Shown here in pieces: positions 1 through 8,559 of a DNA stretch of 47,299 bases (its first letter is position 1; each line of letters opens with the position of its first letter). Below the pieces are notes generated by a model. That model saw only the letters and a list, made by a program, of their open reading frames with translations. It was not told the origin of the DNA and did no database searches. A program made the translations under genes and the position numbers. Source of the stretch: Bacteroidetes bacterium GWF2_29_10 (lineage in GTDB: Bacteria; Bacteroidota; Bacteroidia; Bacteroidales; GWE2-29-8); NCBI GenBank assembly GCA_001768555.1, contig MEOD01000108.1:1-47299 (forward strand), written 5' to 3'.

Positions 1-314
1 CACCCAAAAAGGTGTCGCAAAAATTATAAATTATTGATTTACTGAAATTTGCAAAAGAAGAAAAAATCAAGCGACAAAGTCAGGATATAAATTTGTTTTT
101 TTCTAAAATATTTCAAAAAACATAAAAGCTCTATATTTATTTTTTTTTCTGAAAACATCTTAATTTAAGTAATTTTTTTTTGAAATTACGCCTTGTAAAG
201 GTTTCAAATCTTCTTTTTCATGTTTTTATGTGTAAAATTAATAAAAAAGCTATTTCTTAAATTTTTTTCGACCTTTTTGAAGGAGGTAAAAAAAAATTAG
301 AATAAATTTTCAGG
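1..314. other. AT-rich non-coding stretch 3' of rnr
   Basis: No convincing gene was found in this stretch. It is strongly AT-rich with several A and T runs. The window edge holds a small inverted repeat, CACC at 1-4 and GGTG at 11-14. A weak CCTT/AAGG hairpin near 270-283 lies just downstream of rnr on the minus strand, but no T-run follows it on that strand, so I do not call a terminator. Confidence 0.5.
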
Positions 315-2489
315 TTACACACTTAGTGAGATACTACTCTTATGTGCAAATATAAAATCTAATTGTCGTTTTGCTATGTCAGCTTTTACTATTTCTATTT
401 TTACATTATCTCCTAACTTATAAATATTCCCATGTTTTTGCCCCACAACTCTGTAGTTCTCATCATCAAGGTAATACACATCATCATTCATTGTTCTTAA
501 GCTAATCATACCTTCACATTTATTCTCTGTTATTTCAACCCATATTCCCCATTTTGAAATACCTGAAACAACTCCATCAAATTCAAACCCAACTTTGTCT
601 TTCATAAATTCAACTTGCTTATATTTGATTGACTCTCTTTCTGCTTCTGATGCTCTTTTTTCCATATCTGATGCTTGTTCGCATTTCGGTTCCAAATCTT
701 TTTCACTTTCCAAAACTTGTTTATTTAAATACTTGTACAATATCCTATGAACCATTAAGTCTGGATAACGCCTTATTGGTGATGTAAAGTGAGTGTAAAA
801 ATCGAAGTTTAATCCATAATGACCTATATTTTTTGAAGAATAGTAAGCTTTTGGCATTGTTCGTATTGCTAAAGTTTCTATCATATTCTCTTCGCCTTTT
901 CCTTTTACATCTATCATCAAACTATTTAATGATTGCGCTATAGCTTTCTTCCCTACTCCTATTTTCATATTGTAACCCAATTTATTTACAAACTTTGTAA
1001 ATACATTTAGTTTATCTTGATTTGGTGTGTCATGTATTCTATAAACAAAAGGATTTTTTTTCGCTCCCTTAGGAGTTTTCCCTACAATAGTTGCAACCTT
1101 CTTATTAGCCATTAGCATAAATTCTTCTATTAGTTTATTTGCATCTTTCATTTCTTTAAAATAAACTCCTATTGGTGTACCTTTTTCATCCAGATTAAAT
1201 TTCACTTCTACTTTATTGAAATCAATTGAGCCATTTTTCATCCTTTCTGCTCTCATTTTCTTAGCCAAATCATTCAATATCCCAATCTCTTTATTATATT
1301 CGCCTTCATTTGTTTCTATTATTTCTTGCACTTCTTCATAAGAAAAGCGCCTATCTGAATTAATAATAGTTTTGCCAAACCATTCATTGACAATTTTTGC
1401 CTTTGCATCCATTTCAAAAACCGCACTAAATGTTAACCTATCTTTGTTTGGAACGAGTGAACAAATATTATTTGAAAGTCTTTCTGGCAACATTGGAATA
1501 ACTCTATCTACTAAATAAACCGACGTCCCTCTTTTTAATGCTTCATTATCTAAAAGTGTATTAGGTTTTACATAATGTGACACGTCTGCAATGTGAACAC
1601 CAACTTCATAATTTCCATTTTCAAGAAATCTTATAGATAAAGCATCATCAAAATCTTTAGCATCCTGTGGATCTATCGTGACTGTTAATATATTCCGAAA
1701 ATCATGCCTTTTCTCTATCTCCTCATCCAATATTTTTAAACTTATTTTATTTGAGGCATCAATTACTTCTTGAGGAAAGTTATATGGCAAACCATAATCT
1801 TCAATTATAGCATTTATCTCTACTTCATTTGTGCCTGGCGTACCTAATATTCTTATTATTTCTCCAAAAGGATTTTTAGCATTTGACGGCCATTCTGTTA
1901 GCTTTGCAATAACCTTTTCTCCGTTTTTCGCACCATTTGTGGAATCTATAGGAATGAAAATGTCTACAGGCATAGAATTATTATCTGGAACAACAAAAGC
2001 ATAATTCTTATACATTTGGACATTACCCACAAATTGGTCTTTTTTGCGTTTTAACACTTCAACTATTTTCCCTTCTAACTTTCTCCCTTTCCTTATTGGA
2101 AATAAGGCCACCTTCACACTATCTCCATCTAAAGCCCTATTTGTATTATTTGCTGAAATGAAAATATCTTCCGAATCTTTATTTGTTATTATATAAGCTT
2201 TTCCTGTTGATTTCATATCAACTATACCTTCAATAAAAGAATCAGGTTGATCTACTTTCTTTGCTAAAGTTTGGTTAAACTGAAATTTACCCTTATATAT
2301 TTCTTTTAATACCTTTTGCGAGGTTAATTCATAAAGCTTTAGATTTACTAAAAGCTTTGTTGCGTTATCATTTATGCCTAATTTTGTTGCTACTTGTTTA
2401 AAATTTAAAGCCTTTGGTGTTTTTGAAAACAAATTAATAATATCAGTTATTAATTTATCGTTTTGTGTAGTTTCTTTTTTATTAGCCAT
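315..2489 (-). CDS. rnr: Ribonuclease R (RNB-family 3'-5' exoribonuclease)
   Basis: This is a processive, hydrolytic 3'-5' exoribonuclease of the RNase II/R family that degrades structured RNA in the cytoplasm. The 724-residue product has the full RNase R layout: an N-terminal winged-helix-like segment (about 15-65), two OB/cold-shock segments (about 80-220), the RNB catalytic domain (about 255-590) and a C-terminal S1 domain (about 635-720). The RNB metal-binding motif DPQDAKDFDDALS is intact, as are the RNB motifs HIADVSHYV and HFTSPIRRYPDL. The ATG start gives a normal N-terminus (MANKKETTQ) and the length fits the family. It is transcribed away from the glycosyltransferase gene and appears to stand alone. 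Confidence 0.95.
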   Translation of the reverse strand: MANKKETTQNDKLITDIINLFSKTPKALNFKQVATKLGINDNATKLLVNLKLYELTSQKVLKEIYKGKFQFNQTLAKKVDQPDSFIEGIVDMKSTGKAYIITNKDSEDIFISANNTNRALDGDSVKVALFPIRKGRKLEGKIVEVLKRKKDQFVGNVQMYKNYAFVVPDNNSMPVDIFIPIDSTNGAKNGEKVIAKLTEWPSNAKNPFGEIIRILGTPGTNEVEINAIIEDYGLPYNFPQEVIDASNKISLKILDEEIEKRHDFRNILTVTIDPQDAKDFDDALSIRFLENGNYEVGVHIADVSHYVKPNTLLDNEALKRGTSVYLVDRVIPMLPERLSNNICSLVPNKDRLTFSAVFEMDAKAKIVNEWFGKTIINSDRRFSYEEVQEIIETNEGEYNKEIGILNDLAKKMRAERMKNGSIDFNKVEVKFNLDEKGTPIGVYFKEMKDANKLIEEFMLMANKKVATIVGKTPKGAKKNPFVYRIHDTPNQDKLNVFTKFVNKLGYNMKIGVGKKAIAQSLNSLMIDVKGKGEENMIETLAIRTMPKAYYSSKNIGHYGLNFDFYTHFTSPIRRYPDLMVHRILYKYLNKQVLESEKDLEPKCEQASDMEKRASEAERESIKYKQVEFMKDKVGFEFDGVVSGISKWGIWVEITENKCEGMISLRTMNDDVYYLDDENYRVVGQKHGNIYKLGDNVKIEIVKADIAKRQLDFIFAHKSSISLSV

Positions 2490-2690
2490 GATTAAAATCT
2501 TTGGATGAATTATTTAAATTGATTGCAAATATTTAATTGCAATGATACAAAAATACGATAAATAATGATAATATCTTTTAATTATTTATCAATATCATTA
2601 CATATACAAATATCTCATTCCTAATTTCAGCCTCAATTAACAATAATGAAAATAAACATTCTAAAAAATGTTAATTTTTGCTAATTTTTG

Positions 2691-2698
2691 TATTTTTG
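2691..2698 (+). promoter_or_regulatory. Bacteroidota-type -7 box for the glycosyltransferase gene
   Basis: TATTTTTG matches the Bacteroidota -7 consensus TAnnTTTG and lies 23 nt before the ATG at 2722. Poly-T/TTTTG motifs are repeated just upstream, but no -33 TTTG sits at the usual distance, so support is moderate. Confidence 0.4.
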
Positions 2699-2721
2699 CA
2701 AAATATAAATGTTAAAAATCA

Positions 2722-3639
2722 ATGATTTTAGAGGCTTTAAAGTGGAGAATAGTATATCTTAAATTGTCGAAATTTTATTTTTATTGGTTTTTTAGACAAT
2801 TGTTTGATTGCAGTAAAAATGAACAAGTAAATAGCATTAGCGTTGTTGTTACTGGACGAAACGATAATTATGGAGGAGAGTTTGCCAAACGTTTACAGAC
2901 TACATTAGATTGGAATTTGAGTAAACTGCCTAATCCAGAATTGATTTATGTGGAATGGAATAGAATAAAAGATGTAGCAAGTGATTGCGAATGGATAAGT
3001 CAACGTTATAAAAATTCAAAATGTTATGTTATTGGAGAAGATATTCACGAATCAATTGCAACAAATCCTAAAATAAAAATGCTAGAATATCATGCAAAGA
3101 ATGTTGGTATTAGAAAGGCAAAGAACGAATGGATTCTTCTTATTAACGCTGATGTTTTTTTAGGATTGGATATTGCTAAAAATATAAAAATGCTGAATAA
3201 GAATACTATTTATGGTTCGCATTACAAAAATATTGAATGGGATGGCAACCCTATTAACGAGAAGCATGTTAATGACAAATCACTTATTAAAGCTTTTTTT
3301 GCTACGAATAAGTATTTGGAGAGTGTTGTTGGTAATTTTATTTTAACACATAAAAACAATTGGCTTAATGCTACGGGATATGATGAAAGTTTAACTATGG
3401 TTAGACTTGGTGTTGATACAAATGGCTTGAAGCAATTGCTTTATACTGGTTTAAAGACAATGGTTCTTGGACATCATTATCATCTTGATCATAAGGAATC
3501 TGCATTATATGGAAAAAATGATACTCATGGGGAACATGATTTTGATAATATTCCCTATAAAAATCCGGAAAGTTGGGGAATGACAAATTATAAAGAAGTA
3601 AGTATAGGAAATAATATATGGGAATTAAAAAAAATTTAG
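2722..3639 (+). CDS. GT-A type (GT2-like) glycosyltransferase
   Basis: Probably a sugar transferase with a GT-A fold, acting in glycan or polysaccharide synthesis at the cytoplasmic membrane. The N-terminus (about 1-30) is aromatic and basic and could attach peripherally to the membrane. It is followed by SVVVTGRNDNYGGEF (about 40-55), a typical first strand of family 2 glycosyltransferases. INADVFLG near residue 140 sits where the DxD-like metal and nucleotide-sugar motif is expected. A late GHHYHLDH cluster may hold further metal ligands. The stop lies inside the start of the epimerase gene (22-bp overlap), which implies translational coupling. Donor and acceptor cannot be told from sequence. 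Confidence 0.7.
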   Translation: MILEALKWRIVYLKLSKFYFYWFFRQLFDCSKNEQVNSISVVVTGRNDNYGGEFAKRLQTTLDWNLSKLPNPELIYVEWNRIKDVASDCEWISQRYKNSKCYVIGEDIHESIATNPKIKMLEYHAKNVGIRKAKNEWILLINADVFLGLDIAKNIKMLNKNTIYGSHYKNIEWDGNPINEKHVNDKSLIKAFFATNKYLESVVGNFILTHKNNWLNATGYDESLTMVRLGVDTNGLKQLLYTGLKTMVLGHHYHLDHKESALYGKNDTHGEHDFDNIPYKNPESWGMTNYKEVSIGNNIWELKKI

Positions 3640-4418
3640 TACTAGGAGGCTCTGGAACTATTGGTTCTGCATTATGCCGAAAACTTTTAGAGGTTGGAGA
3701 AGAAGTTATTAATTTGGATATAAAAGTCGGATATGATTTAAGAAATTATAACCTTTCTAAGTATTCTGATGTTGATTATGTGTGGTTTTTTGCGTGGGAA
3801 GTTGGAGGAGCAAGGTTTCTTTATGATTCCAAGTATCAATTACAAATGCTAGTCAATAATACTTTGTTATGTGAAAATATATTTAGCTTTCTAGATAGAA
3901 GTAAAGTACCTTTTATGTTTGCTTCATCACAATTAATAAGTCCAGAAATGGCTTATGGGACAACAAAATTATTGGGAGAGAAATGGACACAGTTATTAAA
4001 TGGTAAAATTGTTCGTTTTTGGAATGTTTATAGTTGGGAAGAACCAGCTTTGAAATCTCATTTTATTCCGGATATTGTATATAAAGGATTAAAGAATTCT
4101 AAGATAGAGCTAATGACAAGTGGAGAAGAGGAGCGCCAACTTGTGTATGTGGATGATTGCATTAATAATTTATTAAAAGCACGAACTTTAAAGGAAAATA
4201 ACATTCATATTACTAATGGTAATTGGATAAAGATTGCCGATTTGGCTAATATGATTGGTAAAAAACTTGGCATTGAAGTTATATTGGGTGATAAAAAAGG
4301 TTATGATTGCAAAATAGATCCAAATGAAACTTATAAGCTATTTGAATTTAATACATCAGTAGAACAAGGTCTTGATATTATAATCAATAAAGCTAAAGAA
4401 TATCTTGTTATAAAATAG
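3618..4418 (+). CDS. NAD-dependent epimerase/dehydratase (SDR family)
   Basis: An extended short-chain dehydrogenase/reductase that probably modifies a nucleotide sugar. The N-terminal Rossmann motif is LVLGGSGTIGSALC (GxxGxxG, residues about 8-20). YGTTK near residue 115 provides the catalytic YxxxK. RQLVYVDDCINNLL near residue 170 is the usual conserved VxDxxxA region of these enzymes. At 266 residues it is somewhat shorter than typical UDP-sugar epimerases (about 310), so the C-terminal substrate domain is reduced. The start overlaps the end of the glycosyltransferase gene, suggesting the two make and transfer one sugar. The exact reaction is not assignable. Confidence 0.8.
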   Translation: MGIKKNLVLGGSGTIGSALCRKLLEVGEEVINLDIKVGYDLRNYNLSKYSDVDYVWFFAWEVGGARFLYDSKYQLQMLVNNTLLCENIFSFLDRSKVPFMFASSQLISPEMAYGTTKLLGEKWTQLLNGKIVRFWNVYSWEEPALKSHFIPDIVYKGLKNSKIELMTSGEEERQLVYVDDCINNLLKARTLKENNIHITNGNWIKIADLANMIGKKLGIEVILGDKKGYDCKIDPNETYKLFEFNTSVEQGLDIIINKAKEYLVIK

Positions 4419-4703
4419 ATTTACAAAAAAATAGAATTATAACAAAAACAGTAAAATTATTTCAGGATTACGTGAATTAAAAACAAAGTGAAAAACAAAC
4501 TTTTTTTAATGTTTTCAAGAAGCATAAAATTATTAATGCTTATATCACATTAGTATATAGAAAAAAAACATTAGGAATAAATATCGGGGTATTAATTAAA
4601 ATGATACATATTGTTGAACATTTTCGTTTTTACATTGTATTTAAAAAGTTAAAATGGTATATTTTTTGATTAGCAAATTAATGTTAATTAAAAAAAAATT
4701 ACT

Positions 4704-5696
4704 ATGTCAGAAATTAATATTAAAGAATTAAACGATAGGATACAAGTAGAAAGTGCCTTCGTTGATATGATTACTATGGAAATGAACAAAGTAATTGTTG
4801 GTCAGAAGTATATGGTAGAAAGATTACTTATAGGTCTTCTGTCTGATGGGCATATATTACTTGAAGGAGTGCCAGGTTTGGCAAAGACTTTAGCAATAAA
4901 AACATTAGCACAAACTATTGATGCTAAATTTAGCAGAATCCAGTTTACTCCAGATTTATTGCCAGCGGATTTAATAGGGACGCAAATTTACAGCCAAAAA
5001 AATGAAGAATTTTTAGTAAAGAAAGGTCCTATTTTTGCTAATTTTATATTAGCAGATGAAATTAACCGAGCTCCAGCAAAGGTGCAATCTGCATTATTAG
5101 AGGCAATGCAAGAACGTCAAATCACTATAGGAGATAAAACATTTGCATTGGATAAACCTTTTTTGGTATTAGCAACACAAAATCCAATTGAGCAAGAAGG
5201 AACATACCCATTACCAGAGGCTCAAGTAGATAGATTTATGTTGAAAGTAGTAATCTCTTATCCTACAAAAGAAGACGAGAGATTAATCATCCAACAAAAT
5301 ATTAAAAATACTTTTCCAGAGGCAACCCAAATACTCAAACCAGAGGATATATTGAAAGCAAAAAATATAGTAAGGGAAGTATATATGGACGAAAAGATTG
5401 AGAAATATATAACCGATATTGTATTTGCTACACGTTTTCCTGAAGAGTATAAGTTAGGCAAATTAAAAAACTTTATAAATTATGGCTGCTCGCCTCGAGC
5501 TAGTATTAATTTGGCATTAGCGGCAAAAGCTTTTGCTTTTATAAAGAGAAGGGGTTATGTTATTCCAGAAGATATTAGGGCTATAAGTTTGGATGTTATG
5601 AGGCATAGGATTGGTTTGACATATGAAGCTGAAGCCGAAAATATTACAACAGAGGAAATCGTTAATGAAATATTAAATACAGTGGAAGTTCCTTAA
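4704..5696 (+). CDS. MoxR-family AAA+ ATPase
   Basis: A MoxR-type AAA+ ATPase, thought to act as a chaperone for assembly or activation of VWA-domain protein complexes such as the Bat proteins encoded next to it. Walker A is GVPGLAKT (residues 55-62) and Walker B is FILADEINRAP (about 113-123). LLEAMQERQITIG and the sensor LATQNPIEQEGTYPLPEAQ are characteristic of MoxR. The C-terminal lid domain is present and the 330-residue length is normal. It is the first gene of a seven-gene co-directional run to 12972. The 285-bp upstream gap probably contains its promoter, although I found no exact -33/-7 pair there. Confidence 0.93.
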   Translation: MSEINIKELNDRIQVESAFVDMITMEMNKVIVGQKYMVERLLIGLLSDGHILLEGVPGLAKTLAIKTLAQTIDAKFSRIQFTPDLLPADLIGTQIYSQKNEEFLVKKGPIFANFILADEINRAPAKVQSALLEAMQERQITIGDKTFALDKPFLVLATQNPIEQEGTYPLPEAQVDRFMLKVVISYPTKEDERLIIQQNIKNTFPEATQILKPEDILKAKNIVREVYMDEKIEKYITDIVFATRFPEEYKLGKLKNFINYGCSPRASINLALAAKAFAFIKRRGYVIPEDIRAISLDVMRHRIGLTYEAEAENITTEEIVNEILNTVEVP

Positions 5697-5711
5697 TAAA
5701 TTAATAAGATT

Positions 5712-6587
5712 ATGTTTGCTTCTGAAATAATAAAAAAAGTAAGACAAATAGAAATTAGGTCTCGAATTTTATCAAACCAAATTTTTGCAGGAGAATATCA
5801 CACTGCATTTAAAGGTAAGGGTATGTCATTCGCAGAAGTAAGGGAGTATATGGTTGGTGATGATATCCGTAATATAGATTGGAATGTAACGGCAAGGTTT
5901 AATCACCCATATATAAAGGTTTATGAGGAAGAACGAGAGCTAACAATGATGCTTATAATAGATGTAAGTGCATCACTTAGTTTTGGTAGTACTAATTTGT
6001 TTAAAAAAGATTTAATTACAGAGATTGCGGCAGTGTTAGCTTTTTCAGCAATAAAGAATAATGATAAGGTTGGTGTTATTTTATTTTCTGATAAAATAGA
6101 GAAGTTTATTCCGCCAAAGAAAGGGAAAACACATATTCTTAGAATTATTAAAGAGTTGCTTGATTTTGAGCCAACGAATAAAAAAACAAATATAACGGAA
6201 GCTCTCAAATATTTCAATAATGTTATTAGAAAGAAATCAATATCATTTATTTTGTCAGATTTTATGGATGATAATTTTGAAAATGCTCTCAAAATAGCAA
6301 ATCACAAGCATGATTTAATTTTAATTAAAACAATAGATCCTTTAGAAATTAGTTTACCAAAAGGAGGATTGCTTTATATAAATGATTTGGAAAATGATGG
6401 AAAACTATGGATTGATACATCTGATGCTAGTTTTATAACTCGCTATAATGAAATAGCGAATAAGAGATCATTTAAACAAAACGAACTTTTTAACAAACAT
6501 GGCATTGACAATTTAACAATAAACACTACTGAAGATTATATAAAGCCATTGCAAAAACTATTTAAAAAGAGAGGTTCGAGAATTTAG
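5712..6587 (+). CDS. DUF58 domain protein (VWA-like, MoxR/Bat cluster)
   Basis: A DUF58 family protein, normally encoded right after MoxR in Bacteroidota Bat operons; its biochemical role is not established. The family signature GDDIRNIDWNVTARF appears near residues 49-63, followed by a VWA-like fold starting at MLIIDVSASL, a near-complete MIDAS motif (DxSxS). At 291 residues it matches the compact form without N-terminal membrane helices, so it is probably cytosolic. It begins 15 bp after moxR, with 2 bp to the next gene. It is likely a MoxR client or partner. Confidence 0.9.
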   Translation: MFASEIIKKVRQIEIRSRILSNQIFAGEYHTAFKGKGMSFAEVREYMVGDDIRNIDWNVTARFNHPYIKVYEEERELTMMLIIDVSASLSFGSTNLFKKDLITEIAAVLAFSAIKNNDKVGVILFSDKIEKFIPPKKGKTHILRIIKELLDFEPTNKKTNITEALKYFNNVIRKKSISFILSDFMDDNFENALKIANHKHDLILIKTIDPLEISLPKGGLLYINDLENDGKLWIDTSDASFITRYNEIANKRSFKQNELFNKHGIDNLTINTTEDYIKPLQKLFKKRGSRI

Positions 6588-6589
6588 TT

Positions 6590-7546
6590 ATGAAACATTT
6601 AATTAGTTTATTCTTATTTATAATAAGTTTATTCTTATTTGGACAAGAAAACGAAGTACATGTAAATGCTAGAATAAATAAAACAGAAATTACGGTTGGA
6701 GATGAAGTTGTTTTAAATATATCTATTGCAACTAAAAATACACGCAATATTCGTTTTCCTATTTTGAGTGATACTATAACCAATGATTTAGAAATTATTA
6801 CTGTTGGGAAAATAGATACAATAAAAGCTACAGATAAATCTTTGTTTCTAAGTCAAAATATATCTTTTTCCGCTTATGATTCTGGTTATAAAATTATTCC
6901 TCCTATAGCTTTTGATGAAATTATTTCGTCAGATTCTATTTTAAGACATTACACAAACAGTTTGACACTTTATGTTAATATCTTGCCAGTAGATACGACG
7001 CAAGCTATAAAAGATGTTAAACCGCCTTTAGATGTTAAAATTAGTTGGACTGAATATTTGAATACAATTTTAATCATACTGGGAGTAATATTGTTTTTGA
7101 TATTTTTATGGTATGCTTATAAGATTTTTGTAAAAAAGGAAAAGATAAAAATATTTACAAAGCCGAAAGAGCCACCTTATATAATAGCAATAAGAGATTT
7201 AGAAAAATTGCGTAATAGTAAACTTTGGCAAAATAATTTATATAAAGAATATTACTCTCAATTGACAGATATTTTTAGAGTTTATTTGGTTGGCACGTTT
7301 AATATTAATGCGCCAGAGATGACGACAGAAGATATCATAGATAGTTTAGATAAACATAACGATAACAACATAAAGGAAAGCACTTTTGAAATAACATTAT
7401 TATTAAAATTGTCAGATAAAGTAAAATTTGCAAAAGAAATTCCTTTACCAGACGAATGTGATAAATCATTTAAGTCCGTTTATGAATTTGTTTTAAAAAC
7501 AAAACCACAAGAATTAAATAATAGCAAAGAAAATGGAAATAATTAG
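6590..7546 (+). CDS. Membrane-anchored BatD-like accessory protein of the Bat operon
   Basis: A 318-residue protein in the slot between DUF58 and batA that usually holds a short BatD-like/DUF4381-like protein. It has an N-terminal signal peptide (ISLFLFIISLFLFGQ), a beta-rich periplasmic domain (about 20-145, starting VNARINKTEITVGDEV, like the first strand of BatD repeats), one transmembrane helix (about 155-178) and a charged cytoplasmic helical tail (about 185-318). The tail resembles that of BatD, which also ends with a membrane helix and a helical domain. The last 14 bases overlap batA. Its function is unknown; it may scaffold the VWA proteins across the membrane. Confidence 0.7.
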   Translation: MKHLISLFLFIISLFLFGQENEVHVNARINKTEITVGDEVVLNISIATKNTRNIRFPILSDTITNDLEIITVGKIDTIKATDKSLFLSQNISFSAYDSGYKIIPPIAFDEIISSDSILRHYTNSLTLYVNILPVDTTQAIKDVKPPLDVKISWTEYLNTILIILGVILFLIFLWYAYKIFVKKEKIKIFTKPKEPPYIIAIRDLEKLRNSKLWQNNLYKEYYSQLTDIFRVYLVGTFNINAPEMTTEDIIDSLDKHNDNNIKESTFEITLLLKLSDKVKFAKEIPLPDECDKSFKSVYEFVLKTKPQELNNSKENGNN

Positions 7547-8555
7547 AAGCATATTATATACATTATCTCAAATTACTTTTGCCAATCCGGAGTACTTTTT
7601 ATTTTTACTCCTAGTTCCTTTATTTGTTTATTTTCGTTTTTTTAGAAAAACAAAAAAGCAAGTAGCATTTAACTATCCTGATGTTCAGGAATTGACAAAA
7701 ATAAAAAAGAGTTTTAAAATACGACTTATTCCATCTTTAGATATTTTAAGATACTTGGCAATAGTATTCATTATTATATCATTAGCACGCCCTCAAACAA
7801 AACTTAGCAGAAGTGAAACAGCAATAGAAGGTATAGATATTGTTATAGCTTTAGATATATCATCAAGTATGCTTGCTGAAGATTTTAAACCAAATAGATT
7901 GGAGGCATCAAAAGATGTAGCTACTCAATTTATAGATGGGAGGAATAATGATAGAGTAGGTTTAGTAGTATTCAGTGGAGAAAGTTTTACACAATGTCCA
8001 TTGACTACGGACAAGGTTGTTTTGAAGAATTTATTTTCAGGAATAAAGTGTGGAATGATAGAAGACGGCACTGCAATAGGTTCAGGATTAGCAACAGCAG
8101 TAAGCAGATTAAGAAATTCAAGTGCAAAAAGCAAAGTAATTATTCTACTTACAGATGGAGTTAATAATCGAGGCGTAATAGCTCCTTCAACAGCAGCAGA
8201 AATAGCACGCTCAATGGGAGTAAGAGTTTATACTATTGGTGTTGGTACTTATGGCATGGCTCCTTACCCATTTCAAACCCCATTTGGTATTCAATATCAA
8301 AACGTTGAAGTAGAAATAGACGAAGGAATATTAAAAGAAATCTCGAAAATGACAGGAGGAACTTACTATAGGGCTAACAATAAAAATAAGTTAAAAGAGA
8401 TTTATTCAGAAATAGATAAATTGGAAAAATCCAAAATAGAAGTTACAGAATTTCATCGAAAAAAAGAGTTGTTTTTGACCTTTTTGTTAATAGGTTTTTT
8501 ATTTTTAGTTATAGAAGTAATTTTGAAATACACTTATCTTAAAAAATTACCATAA
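7533..8555 (+). CDS. batA: BatA, VWA-domain membrane protein
   Basis: A Bat (Bacteroides aerotolerance) VWA protein; the cluster was linked to oxidative stress tolerance in Bacteroides. The layout is canonical: an N-terminal membrane helix (about 20-35), a second helix (about 70-86), a VWA domain with intact MIDAS (DISSS at 108-112, a later TDG in LLTDGVNNRG) and a C-terminal membrane helix (about 308-332). The MIDAS should bind a divalent metal and mediate protein contacts on the periplasmic side. The 340-residue length is typical. It overlaps the preceding gene and is followed by the batB fusion after 4 bp, so the products are probably co-translated. Confidence 0.93.
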   Translation: MEIIRSILYTLSQITFANPEYFLFLLLVPLFVYFRFFRKTKKQVAFNYPDVQELTKIKKSFKIRLIPSLDILRYLAIVFIIISLARPQTKLSRSETAIEGIDIVIALDISSSMLAEDFKPNRLEASKDVATQFIDGRNNDRVGLVVFSGESFTQCPLTTDKVVLKNLFSGIKCGMIEDGTAIGSGLATAVSRLRNSSAKSKVIILLTDGVNNRGVIAPSTAAEIARSMGVRVYTIGVGTYGMAPYPFQTPFGIQYQNVEVEIDEGILKEISKMTGGTYYRANNKNKLKEIYSEIDKLEKSKIEVTEFHRKKELFLTFLLIGFLFLVIEVILKYTYLKKLP

Positions 8556-8559
8556 AATT

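Noticed and set aside
264-300. Terminator for rnr (CCTT/AAGG hairpin with nearby A-run)
   Set aside because: On the minus strand the hairpin is not followed by a T-run.
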